A stretch of DNA of 64,000 bases, from NCBI RefSeq assembly GCF_006874475.1, contig NZ_VIRM01000015.1:62001-126000 (forward strand). The letters run 5' to 3'. Shown here one piece after another: positions 55,601 through 63,892 of the stretch. The notes below the pieces were generated by a model that searched no databases, was not told where the DNA came from, and was given only the letters and a program-made list of their open reading frames with translations. Both the position numbers and the translations under genes were made by a program. Each line of letters opens with the position of its first letter. Position 1 is the first letter of the stretch. This DNA is from Microbispora hainanensis (lineage in GTDB: Bacteria > Actinomycetota > Actinomycetes > Streptosporangiales > Streptosporangiaceae).

Positions 55601-55833
55601 TCGTCCTCGCGGCCGGCGGGGATGCCGAAGGCGGCCATGATGGCGTCTCCGATGTACTTCTCCACCACGCCGCCGTGCTCCCTGATGCCCGAGGTGCACG
55701 CCTGGTAGTAGCGGTCGAGTACGTCCCGGAGGAGCTCGGGATCCAGCCGTTCGGCGAGCTCCGTCGAGCCGACCAGGTCGATGAAGACGACGACGACGTT
55801 CCGGCGCGCAGGGCGGGCCGCCCCGGGGCTCAT
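52636..55833 (-). CDS. class III nucleotide cyclase-AAA/STAND ATPase-TPR protein
   Basis: 1065 residues from ATG 55833, ATGA-coupled to the 70-residue protein. The cyclase domain (15-185) has metal Asp in VVVFIDLVGSTELAERLD, the Lys/Asp pair in VVEKYIGDAIMAAFGIP and the transition-state Asn/Arg in GDTVNTAARLQSAAG, so it appears catalytically intact. The ATPase (about 205-480) has VLGVPGIGKSRLVRDFVHEL, LVAVWEDLHWSEPTLLDLID and RSSDGNPLFAELLLETLAEE. TPR-like helices fill about 640-1030. The linker (DRISDRISERIDER) and the tail (HRIETHRRETHRIEEE) are short repeats. Such proteins act as signal-integrating switches. The neighbours suggest it gates the subtilisin. Confidence 0.9.
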   Translation of the reverse strand: MSPGAARPARRNVVVVFIDLVGSTELAERLDPELLRDVLDRYYQACTSGIREHGGVVEKYIGDAIMAAFGIPAGREDDALRAVRAAHAALQRVRALSEDLAPTHGIRLDVHCGVSAGEAVVIATPGADLRVIGDTVNTAARLQSAAGVGEILVGDEVARMVRAQARLEPVPPLTLKGKSNPVRAWRVTSLEPDTGHDDDRIPLVGRADEIGRLRAAYREAVRDRRCRLVTVLGVPGIGKSRLVRDFVHELPAGATVITGRCRSYGVGITFRPIVEMIESLGDDWREIQPSLETSSSATLRGLATADASRAPRTGEDAGVEEISRAVRALFEALARRGPLVAVWEDLHWSEPTLLDLIDDLAAWLADVPVLVVRVARPELLEARPAWGDDTDRAAAFELAALDAAQMERLVAELAAHRLPDAEVVAHDLAAGPALCRRVARSSDGNPLFAELLLETLAEEGEDAPLPPTIQALLGARLDLLDEGERDVLERAATIGQVFTRDQLGVLCASEPQARLDVDELLGRLIRTRMIRRGETPGSFRFTQTLTRDTVYAMTRKDLRATWHLALADRISDRISERIDERTAVTGASPADSRHAVSSHAVPSRVVSSLAGEESSHGDLAHHLETACLLKREVRPDDPLLPALTERAARALVHEGTQALHRKDLPAAIGLLERGRDLLPAGHADHRVLAVRICDAGLARGEADRPYAALDVAERKLPDDRRNRLVCAVQREILAVRFGVRPASAEPFRGLLAADPGDDLGWCRFHHLEALVRIGEGRFGAAEAALRDALARARSLGDRYEENRLLSGLCELAQWSPTPLAEGLSLCVGVSARFRADRAMLLPVLVTEARLLALAGYVTAARAVLDKADGHARDLHLDLAATAVLQVRGLVESLVDRHAEAEALFRRAAADLHRAGQSEPARTLELYAVRELLRQGRHPEGARELDRVRAAGGQPQARGELTLLALSARVAALHGDHGASGALAARAEELLVRTDDPCLRGDVLADLAVAHHAAGRTEAADLAAARALGDYAAKGAELPARRVRHWIETHRIETHRRETHRIEEER

Positions 55834-56042
55834 ACGAGCTTGAGCTCCTGTCCTTCGACCTCGCCGGCCGCCGCGTCCAGGCGGGTCTTGATCGAGTTGA
55901 GCAGCTCGACCTCCGGCCTGCTCAGCTCGGCGAACACCTGCCGCTGCCGCTCGTTGAGCAGGTCGACCGGGTGGCCGGCCTCGCGCAGGGCCGTCAACGG
56001 GTCGAACGGCGCCGGCCCGCCCTGAACCTCGCGGCTGTTCAT
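55830..56042 (-). CDS. 70-residue protein resembling aroma-sacti cluster domain family
   Basis: 70 residues from ATG 56042 behind a perfect AGGAGG. It reads FDPLTALREAGHPVDLLNER, QRQVFAELSRPEVELLNSIK and TRLDAAAGEVEGQELKLV at the C-terminus. From memory it resembles short actinobacterial proteins that databases call aroma-sacti cluster domain proteins, associated with peptide-modification loci. I could not verify this. The strong ribosome binding site implies high expression relative to neighbours, as expected of a precursor peptide or adaptor. It has no Cys. It heads the coupled chain of cyclase-ATPase, subtilisin and GAF protein. Confidence 0.75.
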   Translation of the reverse strand: MNSREVQGGPAPFDPLTALREAGHPVDLLNERQRQVFAELSRPEVELLNSIKTRLDAAAGEVEGQELKLV

Positions 56043-56200
56043 CGGCAACCTCCTGGTCGTGCGGGACCTGTCGGCCACAGGGGTACGCCGCCAACGGTAA
56101 GGACGGAGGGTTCGGGGCCGGTATGGCCACGCCATGCCGCCGCCATACGGCCGCCATACCGGCCCAGGTCGGCCGCACACCGGCCCCATACCGCGAGCGC

Positions 56201-58030
56201 TCAGCGGTTGCCGTTCCGGGCGAGCTCGGCCGCGAACCGGTGGGCGAGCGGCGACATCGCGTACGCCAGGGAGTGGGCGACGACCTCGGCGACGACCTCG
56301 GCGACGACCTCGGCGGCGGACTCGATCGGCGGGATCGACAGGACGCCGGCCTCCAGCAGCGACTCGATGACCCGCTCGCCCGGCCCTTCCGTGCCGTCCA
56401 GCGCCGCGACGAGCTCCTCGTGCCCGAAGACCGGGCCGTCGAGCGCGCCCAGGGCGAGGAACGCGGCGCGGTGCGGCCACGACGGGTGGGCGTACGACTC
56501 CTCGAACCGCGCGCGCAGCGACACGTCCCCCGCGACGAACTCGTCCAGCACGTTCTCGGCCCGCTCCAGCCGGTCCGCCAGCAGGCAGATCGGCAGGTGC
56601 CGCAGCCCGGCGAGGCGGCCCCCGAGCAGGCGCAGGACCAGGGGCGACAGCCCGCACCTGCGGAAGATCCGCAGAACGGCGGGCAGGTCCCGGGCCACCC
56701 GGTCGCGGCCGGCCAACCGGCCCAGGAACTCGACGCCCTCGCTCGTGGACAGGTCCTCCAGACAGATCCTGTCCACCGACTCCAGCCCGCTGAGCCTGCT
56801 CCGGCTCGTCACCAGCACCCTGCTCGACGTCGTGCCGGGAAGCAGCATGCGGACGCTCGACTCGTCCGGCGAGTCGTCGAGGACGAGCAGGACCTTCCGG
56901 TCGGCGAGCCACGACCGCCAGACGGAGGCCAGCACGTCGTCCTCGCGCACCCCGGCGACCTCCAGCCCGACGCCCTCCAGGATCTCCCGCTGGACGTCCG
57001 CGGCCGGCCGGGGGACGCCCTGGCGGCGCAGCGGGATCACCACGGCGCCGTCCGGATAGCGGGGGGCCAGCAGGTGCGCGACGTGCACCGCGAGGGCGGT
57101 CTTCCCGGCGCCGAGCCCGCCCGTGATCACCGTGACGGCCGCGGGCTCGTCCAGGACGCGCCGCACCTCCGCCTCCCGGCCGACGAAGTCGTCGATGTCC
57201 CGGGGGAGCCGGTTCGCCAGGGCGCGTACGGGCCGGGGGCGGGCGACGCCGGCCAGGCCGGGAAGACGCGCGGGCGGGGGCCCGTCACCCCGGAGGATGC
57301 CCTGGTAGAGCTGCCTGATCATCGGGCTGGGATCGATGCCCACCTCGGCGGCGAGATGCCGGCGCAGGCTCTCGAAGTGGCCCAGGGCCTCGGCGGCCCG
57401 CCCGCACCGCGACAGCGCGGCCATCCTGGCCGCGGCGATCCGCTCGCGCGCGGGGAACCGCGCGGCGACGATGTCGAGGGAGCCGAGGGCCTCGACGCAG
57501 CGGCCCAGCTCGATCTCCAGCTCGACCCAGTCCTCGTAGATCGACAGGTAGAGCTCGGTGAACCGGCTCACCTCGGCGGCCACGAGCGGGACATGGCAGA
57601 ACTCCTCAAGCGGCCGTTCCCGCCACATGCGGACGGCGTCGCCCAGCAGCGCGGCGGCGGTGGCCGGGTCCCCTCGCCGTACGGCGGCCCGCCCCGACCT
57701 GCCCAGCTCCAGGAAGCGCAGCAGGTCGAGCTCCTCACGATCTGTGCTGATGCGGTAGCCCCAGCCCTGGAAGCTGATCCGGTCGCCCACGATCTTGCGG
57801 AGCGCGGACACGTACACCTGCAGGTTCTTGCGGGCCGTACGCGGCGGCGTCTCGCCCCACAACGCGTCGACCAGCTGGTCCGACGGGATGACCGCGTTCG
57901 CGTGGCACAGGAGTGTCGCCAGCAGGAGCCGTTGTTTCGGAGCGCCGATGACGGCCCTGCGGCCCGCGACGCGGACCTCCAGCGAGCCGAGGACAGAACA
58001 GTGCAGTCGCGGCGAGCTCACGTCACCCAT
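56201..58030 (-). CDS. SARP-family regulator with NB-ARC ATPase (AfsR-like, lacking TPR)
   Basis: 609 residues from ATG 58030 behind AAGGAA. A winged-helix OmpR-like domain (10-95) reads LHCSVLGSLEVRVAGRRAVI and LRKIVGDRISFQGWGYRI. The BTAD domain (95-250) has EELDLLRFLELGRSGRAAVR, YEDWVELEIELGRCVEALGS and LAAEVGIDPSPMIRQLYQGI. The NB-ARC part has Walker A VITGGLGAGKTALAVHVAHL and VLLVLDDSPDESSVRMLLPG. AfsR itself is near 990 residues with TPRs, absent here. The tail carries a 12-base triplicated repeat (AEVVAEVVAEVVA). SARPs activate specialised-metabolite operons, and the genes on either side are the likely targets. Confidence 0.9.
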   Translation of the reverse strand: MGDVSSPRLHCSVLGSLEVRVAGRRAVIGAPKQRLLLATLLCHANAVIPSDQLVDALWGETPPRTARKNLQVYVSALRKIVGDRISFQGWGYRISTDREELDLLRFLELGRSGRAAVRRGDPATAAALLGDAVRMWRERPLEEFCHVPLVAAEVSRFTELYLSIYEDWVELEIELGRCVEALGSLDIVAARFPARERIAAARMAALSRCGRAAEALGHFESLRRHLAAEVGIDPSPMIRQLYQGILRGDGPPPARLPGLAGVARPRPVRALANRLPRDIDDFVGREAEVRRVLDEPAAVTVITGGLGAGKTALAVHVAHLLAPRYPDGAVVIPLRRQGVPRPAADVQREILEGVGLEVAGVREDDVLASVWRSWLADRKVLLVLDDSPDESSVRMLLPGTTSSRVLVTSRSRLSGLESVDRICLEDLSTSEGVEFLGRLAGRDRVARDLPAVLRIFRRCGLSPLVLRLLGGRLAGLRHLPICLLADRLERAENVLDEFVAGDVSLRARFEESYAHPSWPHRAAFLALGALDGPVFGHEELVAALDGTEGPGERVIESLLEAGVLSIPPIESAAEVVAEVVAEVVAHSLAYAMSPLAHRFAAELARNGNR

Positions 58031-58069
58031 GGCGTATTTCCTTGGTCCGGGTCCGCGCGGCGACCCCGG

Positions 58070-59416
58070 TCACCGGCCGGAGCCGTGTGTCCGGGTGCCC
58101 AGCAGGAGGAAGCCGACGAGTTCGGGCGGCCGTGGGGGTCCGGCGTCCCCCAAAGCCGCCAGGTGGAGCGTCCTGATCGCGAGCGCGACGGCCGTGGAGA
58201 CCGCGCGCCCTCCGGCCTTCGCCTCGAACCAGCGCCAGTCGCCGTCGGTGTTGACCTCGAGAAACACCACCTCACCCGCGCTGAGCAGCAGGTCGAAGGC
58301 GCCGTAGGTCAGCCCCCACAGGCCCGCGAGCCGGCGTACGGCGTCGGCGACGGCGGGCGGTGCGGCGACCGGCGTGACCGTCACCCCGGCCTCCTCCCGC
58401 CACGGCGAGTCGGGGGCGCGCTTGGCGACGGCGTAGGCGTGCACGGCCCCGGCGACGTGATAGACGCGCAGCTCGGCGTCGTGCTCGACGTGTTCCTGCA
58501 CGATGACCGGATAGTCGAGGGCGGGCCGGCGCATCACCTCCGCACGTGTGACGATCTCGGGAAGCACCCCGGTCAGGAGCCCGGGGGAGGTCTCGACGAA
58601 GTGCTCCCCGACGACCTTGACCACGACCCGGCTGCCCGGCATCGCGGCGGCGGCCTCCGCCGGGTCGGTGGTGACGATCGTCCGGGGGACGCGGATGCCG
58701 GCGGCCGCCGCCCCGGCCAGTTGCTCCAGGCGGCCGAGCCCGTTGCCGGGCCGGCTGAGGGGCAGGCTTTCCGGTGCGAGCGAGCAGAGCCGGCGGACGA
58801 ACGCGTCCCACGACTCGGCCCGCAGGAGGGTCTGCGCGGCGTTCGCCGACACGGGCATGGCCCGGGGGGAGAAGTGCCGCGCCCAGACGACGGTCGGAGC
58901 GATCCGGCGGCCGTCCAGATCGAGCACGCCACACGTCCTCCCTCGGGCCGCTCCACCGCGCTCGCCCGGGGCGCCGTCCGCCGCGAACCCGCCCTGCCGG
59001 TCGGTCGTGAACCTGTCCGCCGTGGGGTTGTCCGTCCTGGTGGGAGCGGCCATCGTGGCGGAGACGCGCAGCGTGGCCACGCTCTCGGCGTCGACGCGTA
59101 CGCTCGGCACGCCGAGGTGGTGCAGCGTGTCCTGGAGGACGGCGAACTCGGCGCAGCCCGCACGGTCGGCCAGCACGACGCAGGGCACGGCGTCCGCGGC
59201 CGGTCCGGTCTCCGGGAGCCGCCACGACACCGAGCCCGGCGATCCGCGCAGGTCGACGGTGACGTGCGGGCCGCACGACCGGCCGGGTCCGGCCTGCTCC
59301 GGGGCTCCGGCGGGGCTCAACAAGGCGTGACCGCAGCCGTGCGCAGTCCGAATCCGGCACCGTGCGCCGGTGACGCTTCCACCGGCGTCGATTTCGTGAT
59401 CACGCCCATATCCCAC
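58070..59416 (-). CDS. ATP-grasp enzyme (possible peptide maturase), start uncertain
   Basis: The frame opens at GTG 59416 (448 residues), but homology-like sequence begins only near residue 75 (CVVLADRAGCAEFAVLQDTL), so a shorter start is possible. The pre-ATP-grasp part includes TVVWARHFSPRAMPV and SWDAFVRRLCSL. The ATP-grasp core shows VVVKVVGEHFVETSPG, YPVIVQEHVEHDAELRVYHV and the metal site VVFLEVNTDGDWRWFEAKA. This layout matches MvdC/MvdD/RimK-type ligases that macrocyclise or ligate ribosomal peptides. A residue run RTDNPTADRFTTDRQGG interrupts the N-terminal part. It lies 39 bases upstream of the SARP gene. The substrate could be the 70-residue protein. Confidence 0.75.
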   Translation of the reverse strand: MGYGRDHEIDAGGSVTGARCRIRTAHGCGHALLSPAGAPEQAGPGRSCGPHVTVDLRGSPGSVSWRLPETGPAADAVPCVVLADRAGCAEFAVLQDTLHHLGVPSVRVDAESVATLRVSATMAAPTRTDNPTADRFTTDRQGGFAADGAPGERGGAARGRTCGVLDLDGRRIAPTVVWARHFSPRAMPVSANAAQTLLRAESWDAFVRRLCSLAPESLPLSRPGNGLGRLEQLAGAAAAGIRVPRTIVTTDPAEAAAAMPGSRVVVKVVGEHFVETSPGLLTGVLPEIVTRAEVMRRPALDYPVIVQEHVEHDAELRVYHVAGAVHAYAVAKRAPDSPWREEAGVTVTPVAAPPAVADAVRRLAGLWGLTYGAFDLLLSAGEVVFLEVNTDGDWRWFEAKAGGRAVSTAVALAIRTLHLAALGDAGPPRPPELVGFLLLGTRTHGSGR

Positions 59417-59827
59417 CAGTCAATGGCGGTCCCGGTTTGCTGTCAATAGAAACGCATTGTGAATGATTGCTGAATTTAGTGCGATATGCGGAAGTTGTAT
59501 CCGAGCAGGTCAGTGAGGATCCACGTCCGGAAAGCGATGACCGCCGGAAGTCATGTCCGCCGTTCTGTCCCGACCTTAAATTTGTGGTCGTCAGCAATTC
59601 ATGAATAAGGGCATCTGGTGCTGATCGCGAATCGTCGTACCGCGACGACCGCGACGACCGCGGCGGCCGGAAGGCGGTGCAGGCCGGCACCTAAACTGGG
59701 ACACGCTCGTGCGGAATCCGCTCGCCCTTGGCGACCGTCGTACGGACCTGCGGACAGGCCGGGCGGCGGGCCCGGCCGCAGCGCGGGCGGCAGCGCGGGC
59801 GGCAGACCAGGTGGTGAGGAGGACGGA
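59417..59827. promoter_or_regulatory. AT-rich divergent promoter region
   Basis: Between the ATP-grasp gene and fluC. Positions 59430-59620 are much less GC-rich than the rest (for example TGAATGATTGCTGAATTTAG), fitting promoters for the minus-strand cluster. The remainder (59650-59827) is GC-rich with a GCGGGCGGCA repeat. I see no gene, and no fluoride riboswitch consensus. Confidence 0.45.
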
Positions 59828-60355
59828 GTGAGCCGGCGCGTACGCGGCGATCGGGACGAGGCGGACCTGCCGGTCGACCCCGATGTGGACCTCCGGCACG
59901 AACCGGACCCGTTCCGCACGGCCGCGCCCCCGGCCCGCGGCCGGACCTGGGACATCCTCGCGGTGATCGCCGTCGGCGGCGGAGCCGGCGCCGTGGCCCG
60001 ATATCTGGTCGGCCAGGCGTTCCCCGCGCCGCCCACCGGATTTCCCTGGGGGACGTTCCTCGCCAACGTCAGCGGCTGTTTCGCGATCGCGGTCCTGATG
60101 GTCTTCGTCCTGGACGTCTGGCCGCCGAGCCGCTACGTCCGGCCGTTCCTCGGGGTCGGCGTCCTCGGCGGATTCACGACGTTCTCCACCTTCAGCGTGG
60201 AGATCGTCGACAGGGTGTCGCACGGCGCGTGGCCGGTGGCCGGTGCGTACGCCGCGGCCAGCCTGGTCGCCGGACTGGTCGCGGTCTGGGGCGGCATCGT
60301 TCTCGCCCGCGCCCTGGCGGGCCTCCCCGTACGGCGCCGGAGGAGGGGCGAATGA
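59828..60355 (+). CDS. fluC: fluoride channel FluC/CrcB, first subunit
   Basis: 175 residues from GTG 59828 behind GGAGG. A 45-residue hydrophilic N-terminal extension precedes four helices. Family motifs are [37 protein letters not shown] with the pore Asn, and [20 protein letters not shown] with the TTFSTF fluoride track. Fluc channels are antiparallel dimers. Two different fluC genes in one operon imply a heterodimer, as in many Gram-positives. The gene overlaps the DUF190 gene by ATGA. Confidence 0.92.
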   Translation: MSRRVRGDRDEADLPVDPDVDLRHEPDPFRTAAPPARGRTWDILAVIAVGGGAGAVARYLVGQAFPAPPTGFPWGTFLANVSGCFAIAVLMVFVLDVWPPSRYVRPFLGVGVLGGFTTFSTFSVEIVDRVSHGAWPVAGAYAAASLVAGLVAVWGGIVLARALAGLPVRRRRRGE

Positions 60356-60705
60356 GACTGCACGGCCCCGCGCAGCGGCTGACCATCCTGATCGGCGAGA
60401 GCGACCAATATCGGCACCGGCCGTTGTACACCGAGATCGTGCACCGGGCGAGGGCGATGGGCCTGGCGGGGGCGAGCGTGTTCCGGGGCATCGAGGGCTT
60501 CGGCGCCTCCTCGATCATCCACACCAGCCGCCTGCTGTCGCTCAGCGAGGACCTGCCCGTCGCCGTCGTCATCGTGGACGTCCCGGAGAGGATCACTGCG
60601 TTCCTGGCGGAACTGGACGAACTGGTGACCGAGGGCTTGGTGGTCGTCGATCCCGTGGAGGTCTATCGCTACGTCGGGCGTGAGCCGGGGCGGGCCGAGT
60701 CGTGA
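60352..60705 (+). CDS. DUF190 protein, fluoride-operon companion
   Basis: 117 residues from ATG 60352. DUF190 signature: [80 protein letters not shown] and the ending [12 protein letters not shown]. This is a PII-like ferredoxin-fold protein, commonly sandwiched between crcB genes, whose biochemical role is not established. It overlaps both neighbours, so the three proteins are made together, and a regulatory part in the fluoride exporter is the natural inference. Confidence 0.9.
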   Translation: MRLHGPAQRLTILIGESDQYRHRPLYTEIVHRARAMGLAGASVFRGIEGFGASSIIHTSRLLSLSEDLPVAVVIVDVPERITAFLAELDELVTEGLVVVDPVEVYRYVGREPGRAES

Positions 60706-61073
60706 CCCTGCTGCTCGTCTTCCTCGGCGGCATCGTCGGCGCTCCCGCCCGTTATCTCCTCGACCGCCTGGTGCAGCGCCTGCACGACAGCGTGTTCCCC
60801 TGGGGCACGCTGTCGGTCAACCTGTCCGGGTCGTTCGTGCTCGGGCTGCTGTTCGGCGCCCACGACCACCTCGGGCTGCCCACCGCGATGGTCACCCTGC
60901 TCGGCACCGGCTTCTGCGGCGCGTTCACGACGTTCAGCACGTTCGGCTTCGAGACCGTACGGCTGCTGGAGGAGGGCTCGGTGCTGGAGGCCGGGCTCAA
61001 CGCGCTCGGCAGCCTGGTGCTCGGCGTCCTCGCCGCGGCCGCCGGATTCGCGCTGGCCGCACTCCTCGGCTGA
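60702..61073 (+). CDS. fluC: fluoride channel FluC/CrcB, second subunit
   Basis: 123 residues from GTG 60702, overlapping the DUF190 stop (GTGA). Four helices: [60 protein letters not shown], and the last [20 protein letters not shown]. It lacks the N-terminal extension of the first subunit. The operon ends here, ten bases before the convergent alpha/beta hydrolase stop. Confidence 0.93.
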   Translation: MTLLLVFLGGIVGAPARYLLDRLVQRLHDSVFPWGTLSVNLSGSFVLGLLFGAHDHLGLPTAMVTLLGTGFCGAFTTFSTFGFETVRLLEEGSVLEAGLNALGSLVLGVLAAAAGFALAALLG

Positions 61074-61082
61074 CGATGGGGA

Positions 61083-62412
<1,330 letters not shown>

Positions 62413-62421
62413 GAGCGGCCT

Positions 62422-62892
62422 TCAGCCTCGCCGGTCGGCGTGGGTGGTGACGTTGGCGGTCAGGCGGCGCAGCGTGGCGAGCGTGCGGGCGAACTCGCCG
62501 GGTTCGAGCGCCATCGCGTCACCGACGGAGGCGAAGACGGCGTCGCTGCGCTCCCGCAGCGCGGCGCCCTTCTCGGTCAGCGTGATCTGCACCGTGCGCT
62601 CGTCGTCCACGCGGCGCTCCCGGCGCAGCAGGCCGTTCGCCTCCAGGCGCTTGAGCAGGGGCGTCATCGTGCCGTAGTCGAGTTGCAGCGCCCCGCCGAG
62701 CTCCTTGACCGTGACGCCCTCCTCGGGGCCGTCCCACAGCACCAGCAAGACCAGGAACTGCGGATACGTGAGCCCCATCTCGTCGAGAAGCGGACGATAG
62801 AGGGCGGTGACGGCGCGGGAGGCGGCGTACAGCGCGAAGCACATCTTGTCGTCGAGAATGCGGGGCAGCCCCTCGCTAGTGGTGCCGGTCAT
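62422..62892 (-). CDS. OhrR-like MarR family regulator
   Basis: 156 residues from ATG 62892. The start LDDKMCFALYAASRAVTALY is the OhrR pattern with the peroxide-sensing Cys at about residue 19. YRPLLDEMGLTYPQFLVLLV, TVKELGGALQLDYGTMTPLL then KRLEANGLLRRERRVDDERT form the winged helix, with the DER wing motif. OhrR senses organic peroxides by Cys oxidation and usually represses ohr. No ohr gene is present here, and the hydrolase at 61083-61916 with a matching upstream site is the likely target instead. Confidence 0.87.
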   Translation of the reverse strand: MTGTTSEGLPRILDDKMCFALYAASRAVTALYRPLLDEMGLTYPQFLVLLVLWDGPEEGVTVKELGGALQLDYGTMTPLLKRLEANGLLRRERRVDDERTVQITLTEKGAALRERSDAVFASVGDAMALEPGEFARTLATLRRLTANVTTHADRRG

Positions 62893-62940
62893 CTGTCCAC
62901 TGTAGGAGCCTGGCCCGCCATCTGCACGTGAACGGTCCAA

Positions 62941-62952
62941 TCGTGCACAAGG
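62941..62952. promoter_or_regulatory. candidate autoregulatory operator of the OhrR-like gene
   Basis: TCGTGCACAAGG sits 49 bases upstream of the MarR start and matches the hydrolase-side site at 61983-61994. Its core GTGCAC is palindromic. Confidence 0.45.
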
Positions 62953-62999
62953 TTTTATGGTGTGGCGTGACCCGGCTCCGGCCGGGTCACGCCGGCCCG

Positions 63000-63296
63000 T
63001 CAGCGGCAGTGGCGCAGCACCGTGGGCTCGCCGCAGGTCTGGGTCGCTGTGGGGGTGCCGGCCTGCGCGCCGAGGCCGAGGCCGAGGCCGAGGTCGACGT
63101 CCAGGTCGAGGGCGACGTCGAGGCCGAGTCCCAGGCCGACGTTCGCGTCGGCCGTGGCGCCGAGGCCCACGGCGGCGGTGGCGGGCCTGGTGGCCGTCGG
63201 CGCGTCACAGCCGCAGCCCGCGTAGGCGGGCGCGGCGGCGAGGACGCCCGCACAGGTCAGGGCGGCCAGGGACATAAGACGAATAGGGCGGTGCAT
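63000..63296 (-). CDS. small secreted protein with alternating Gly/Leu/Asp repeats
   Basis: 98 residues from ATG 63296 behind GAGGAA. A classical signal peptide (RPIRLMSLAALTCAGVLAAA) is cleaved probably after AYA, leaving GCGCDAPTATRPATAAVGLG. The middle alternates small, hydrophobic and acidic residues (VGLGLGLDVALDLDVDLGLG, LGLGAQAG), then QTCGEPTVLRHC. Four Cys flank the repeat. The alternating pattern suggests beta strands or a self-assembling surface protein, reminiscent in spirit of chaplins or rodlins but without their domain. Gene and repeat use GC-rich imperfect codon repeats. Confidence 0.65.
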   Translation of the reverse strand: MHRPIRLMSLAALTCAGVLAAAPAYAGCGCDAPTATRPATAAVGLGATADANVGLGLGLDVALDLDVDLGLGLGLGAQAGTPTATQTCGEPTVLRHCR

Positions 63297-63468
63297 GAAG
63301 ATTCCTCATCTCAGCTGTAACTGATCGTGCTTGATCGTCACTCTTCGTATCCGTGCGTAGGTAGCGACAAACTCAGGCCACGCCCGGCGAGGCACCAAAA
63401 GCCCGGCGAGAACCGGTGGACGAAACGGGCCATTGCCCACCGGAAAGTACGGACGTACCGTCAGGGGC

Positions 63469-63828
63469 GTGGCAGTCATCCACAGGGAACGCATGGCCTG
63501 GGAGAGCGCCAGGATCTTCGTCGCGGCCGCGACGGCCGACGCCTACTGGTGGCTCGGCGAGACGCTCGGACGCCGTCTCGGGCAGGCGTACGAACGGGAC
63601 CTGGCCCGCACCCGCGTGCGCCTCCAGCGCGAGGAGGCCGAGCCGGTGCAGGGCCCCCGCGCCGCAGGTGAGGACGTGTTGTCCGCCGAGGTCGGCGCCT
63701 GGCGCGCCCGGATCGAGGACGTTCTGACGGAGCGTCCGGAGCTCGCGGCGGTCCTGCGGCAGGTGATCGAGGAGACCGGCCGCCGTATGGGCCATCGGCA
63801 CTCCACCGGCCCGGCGCTCCGGGAATGA
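63469..63828 (+). CDS. hypothetical soluble helical protein
   Basis: About 119 residues from GTG 63469 (VAVIHRERMAWESARIFVAA), with CAGGGG nearby. GTG or ATG starts up to 12 codons earlier are possible. TADAYWWLGETLGRRLGQAY then charged helices (ARTRVRLQREEAEPVQ, GAWRARIEDVLTERPELAAV) follow. No signal peptide or membrane helix. I recognise no family. It is convergent with the P-type ATPase across a strong inverted repeat. Confidence 0.5.
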   Translation: MAVIHRERMAWESARIFVAAATADAYWWLGETLGRRLGQAYERDLARTRVRLQREEAEPVQGPRAAGEDVLSAEVGAWRARIEDVLTERPELAAVLRQVIEETGRRMGHRHSTGPALRE

Positions 63829-63831
63829 CCA

Positions 63832-63868
63832 AGGCCGGGTTGTCCACAGGCTGTGGACAACCCGGCCT
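63832..63868. terminator. perfect 18-bp inverted repeat: bidirectional terminator containing two DnaA-box sequences
   Basis: The arms AGGCCGGGTTGTCCACAG and CTGTGGACAACCCGGCCT are exact complements around a single central G. It lies four bases after the hypothetical stop and 24 before the end of the convergent ATPase. Each arm contains TTGTCCACA, the actinomycete DnaA-box consensus, facing inwards. Confidence 0.8.
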
Positions 63869-63892
63869 CGAATGCCGTCAACGGAAGCGGCG

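Noticed and set aside
53000-56025. Long plus-strand frame across the cyclase-ATPase gene
   Set aside because: Shadow of the minus-strand gene, with no recognisable motif.
59417-59827. Fluoride riboswitch before the fluC operon
   Set aside because: I looked for the conserved GG-CGATGG-GTTC-GCC core and did not find it. Transcription control remains unknown.
63832-63868. Chromosomal origin suggested by the two DnaA boxes
   Set aside because: Only two boxes, inside a terminator hairpin, with no dnaA, dnaN or AT-rich unwinding region nearby.
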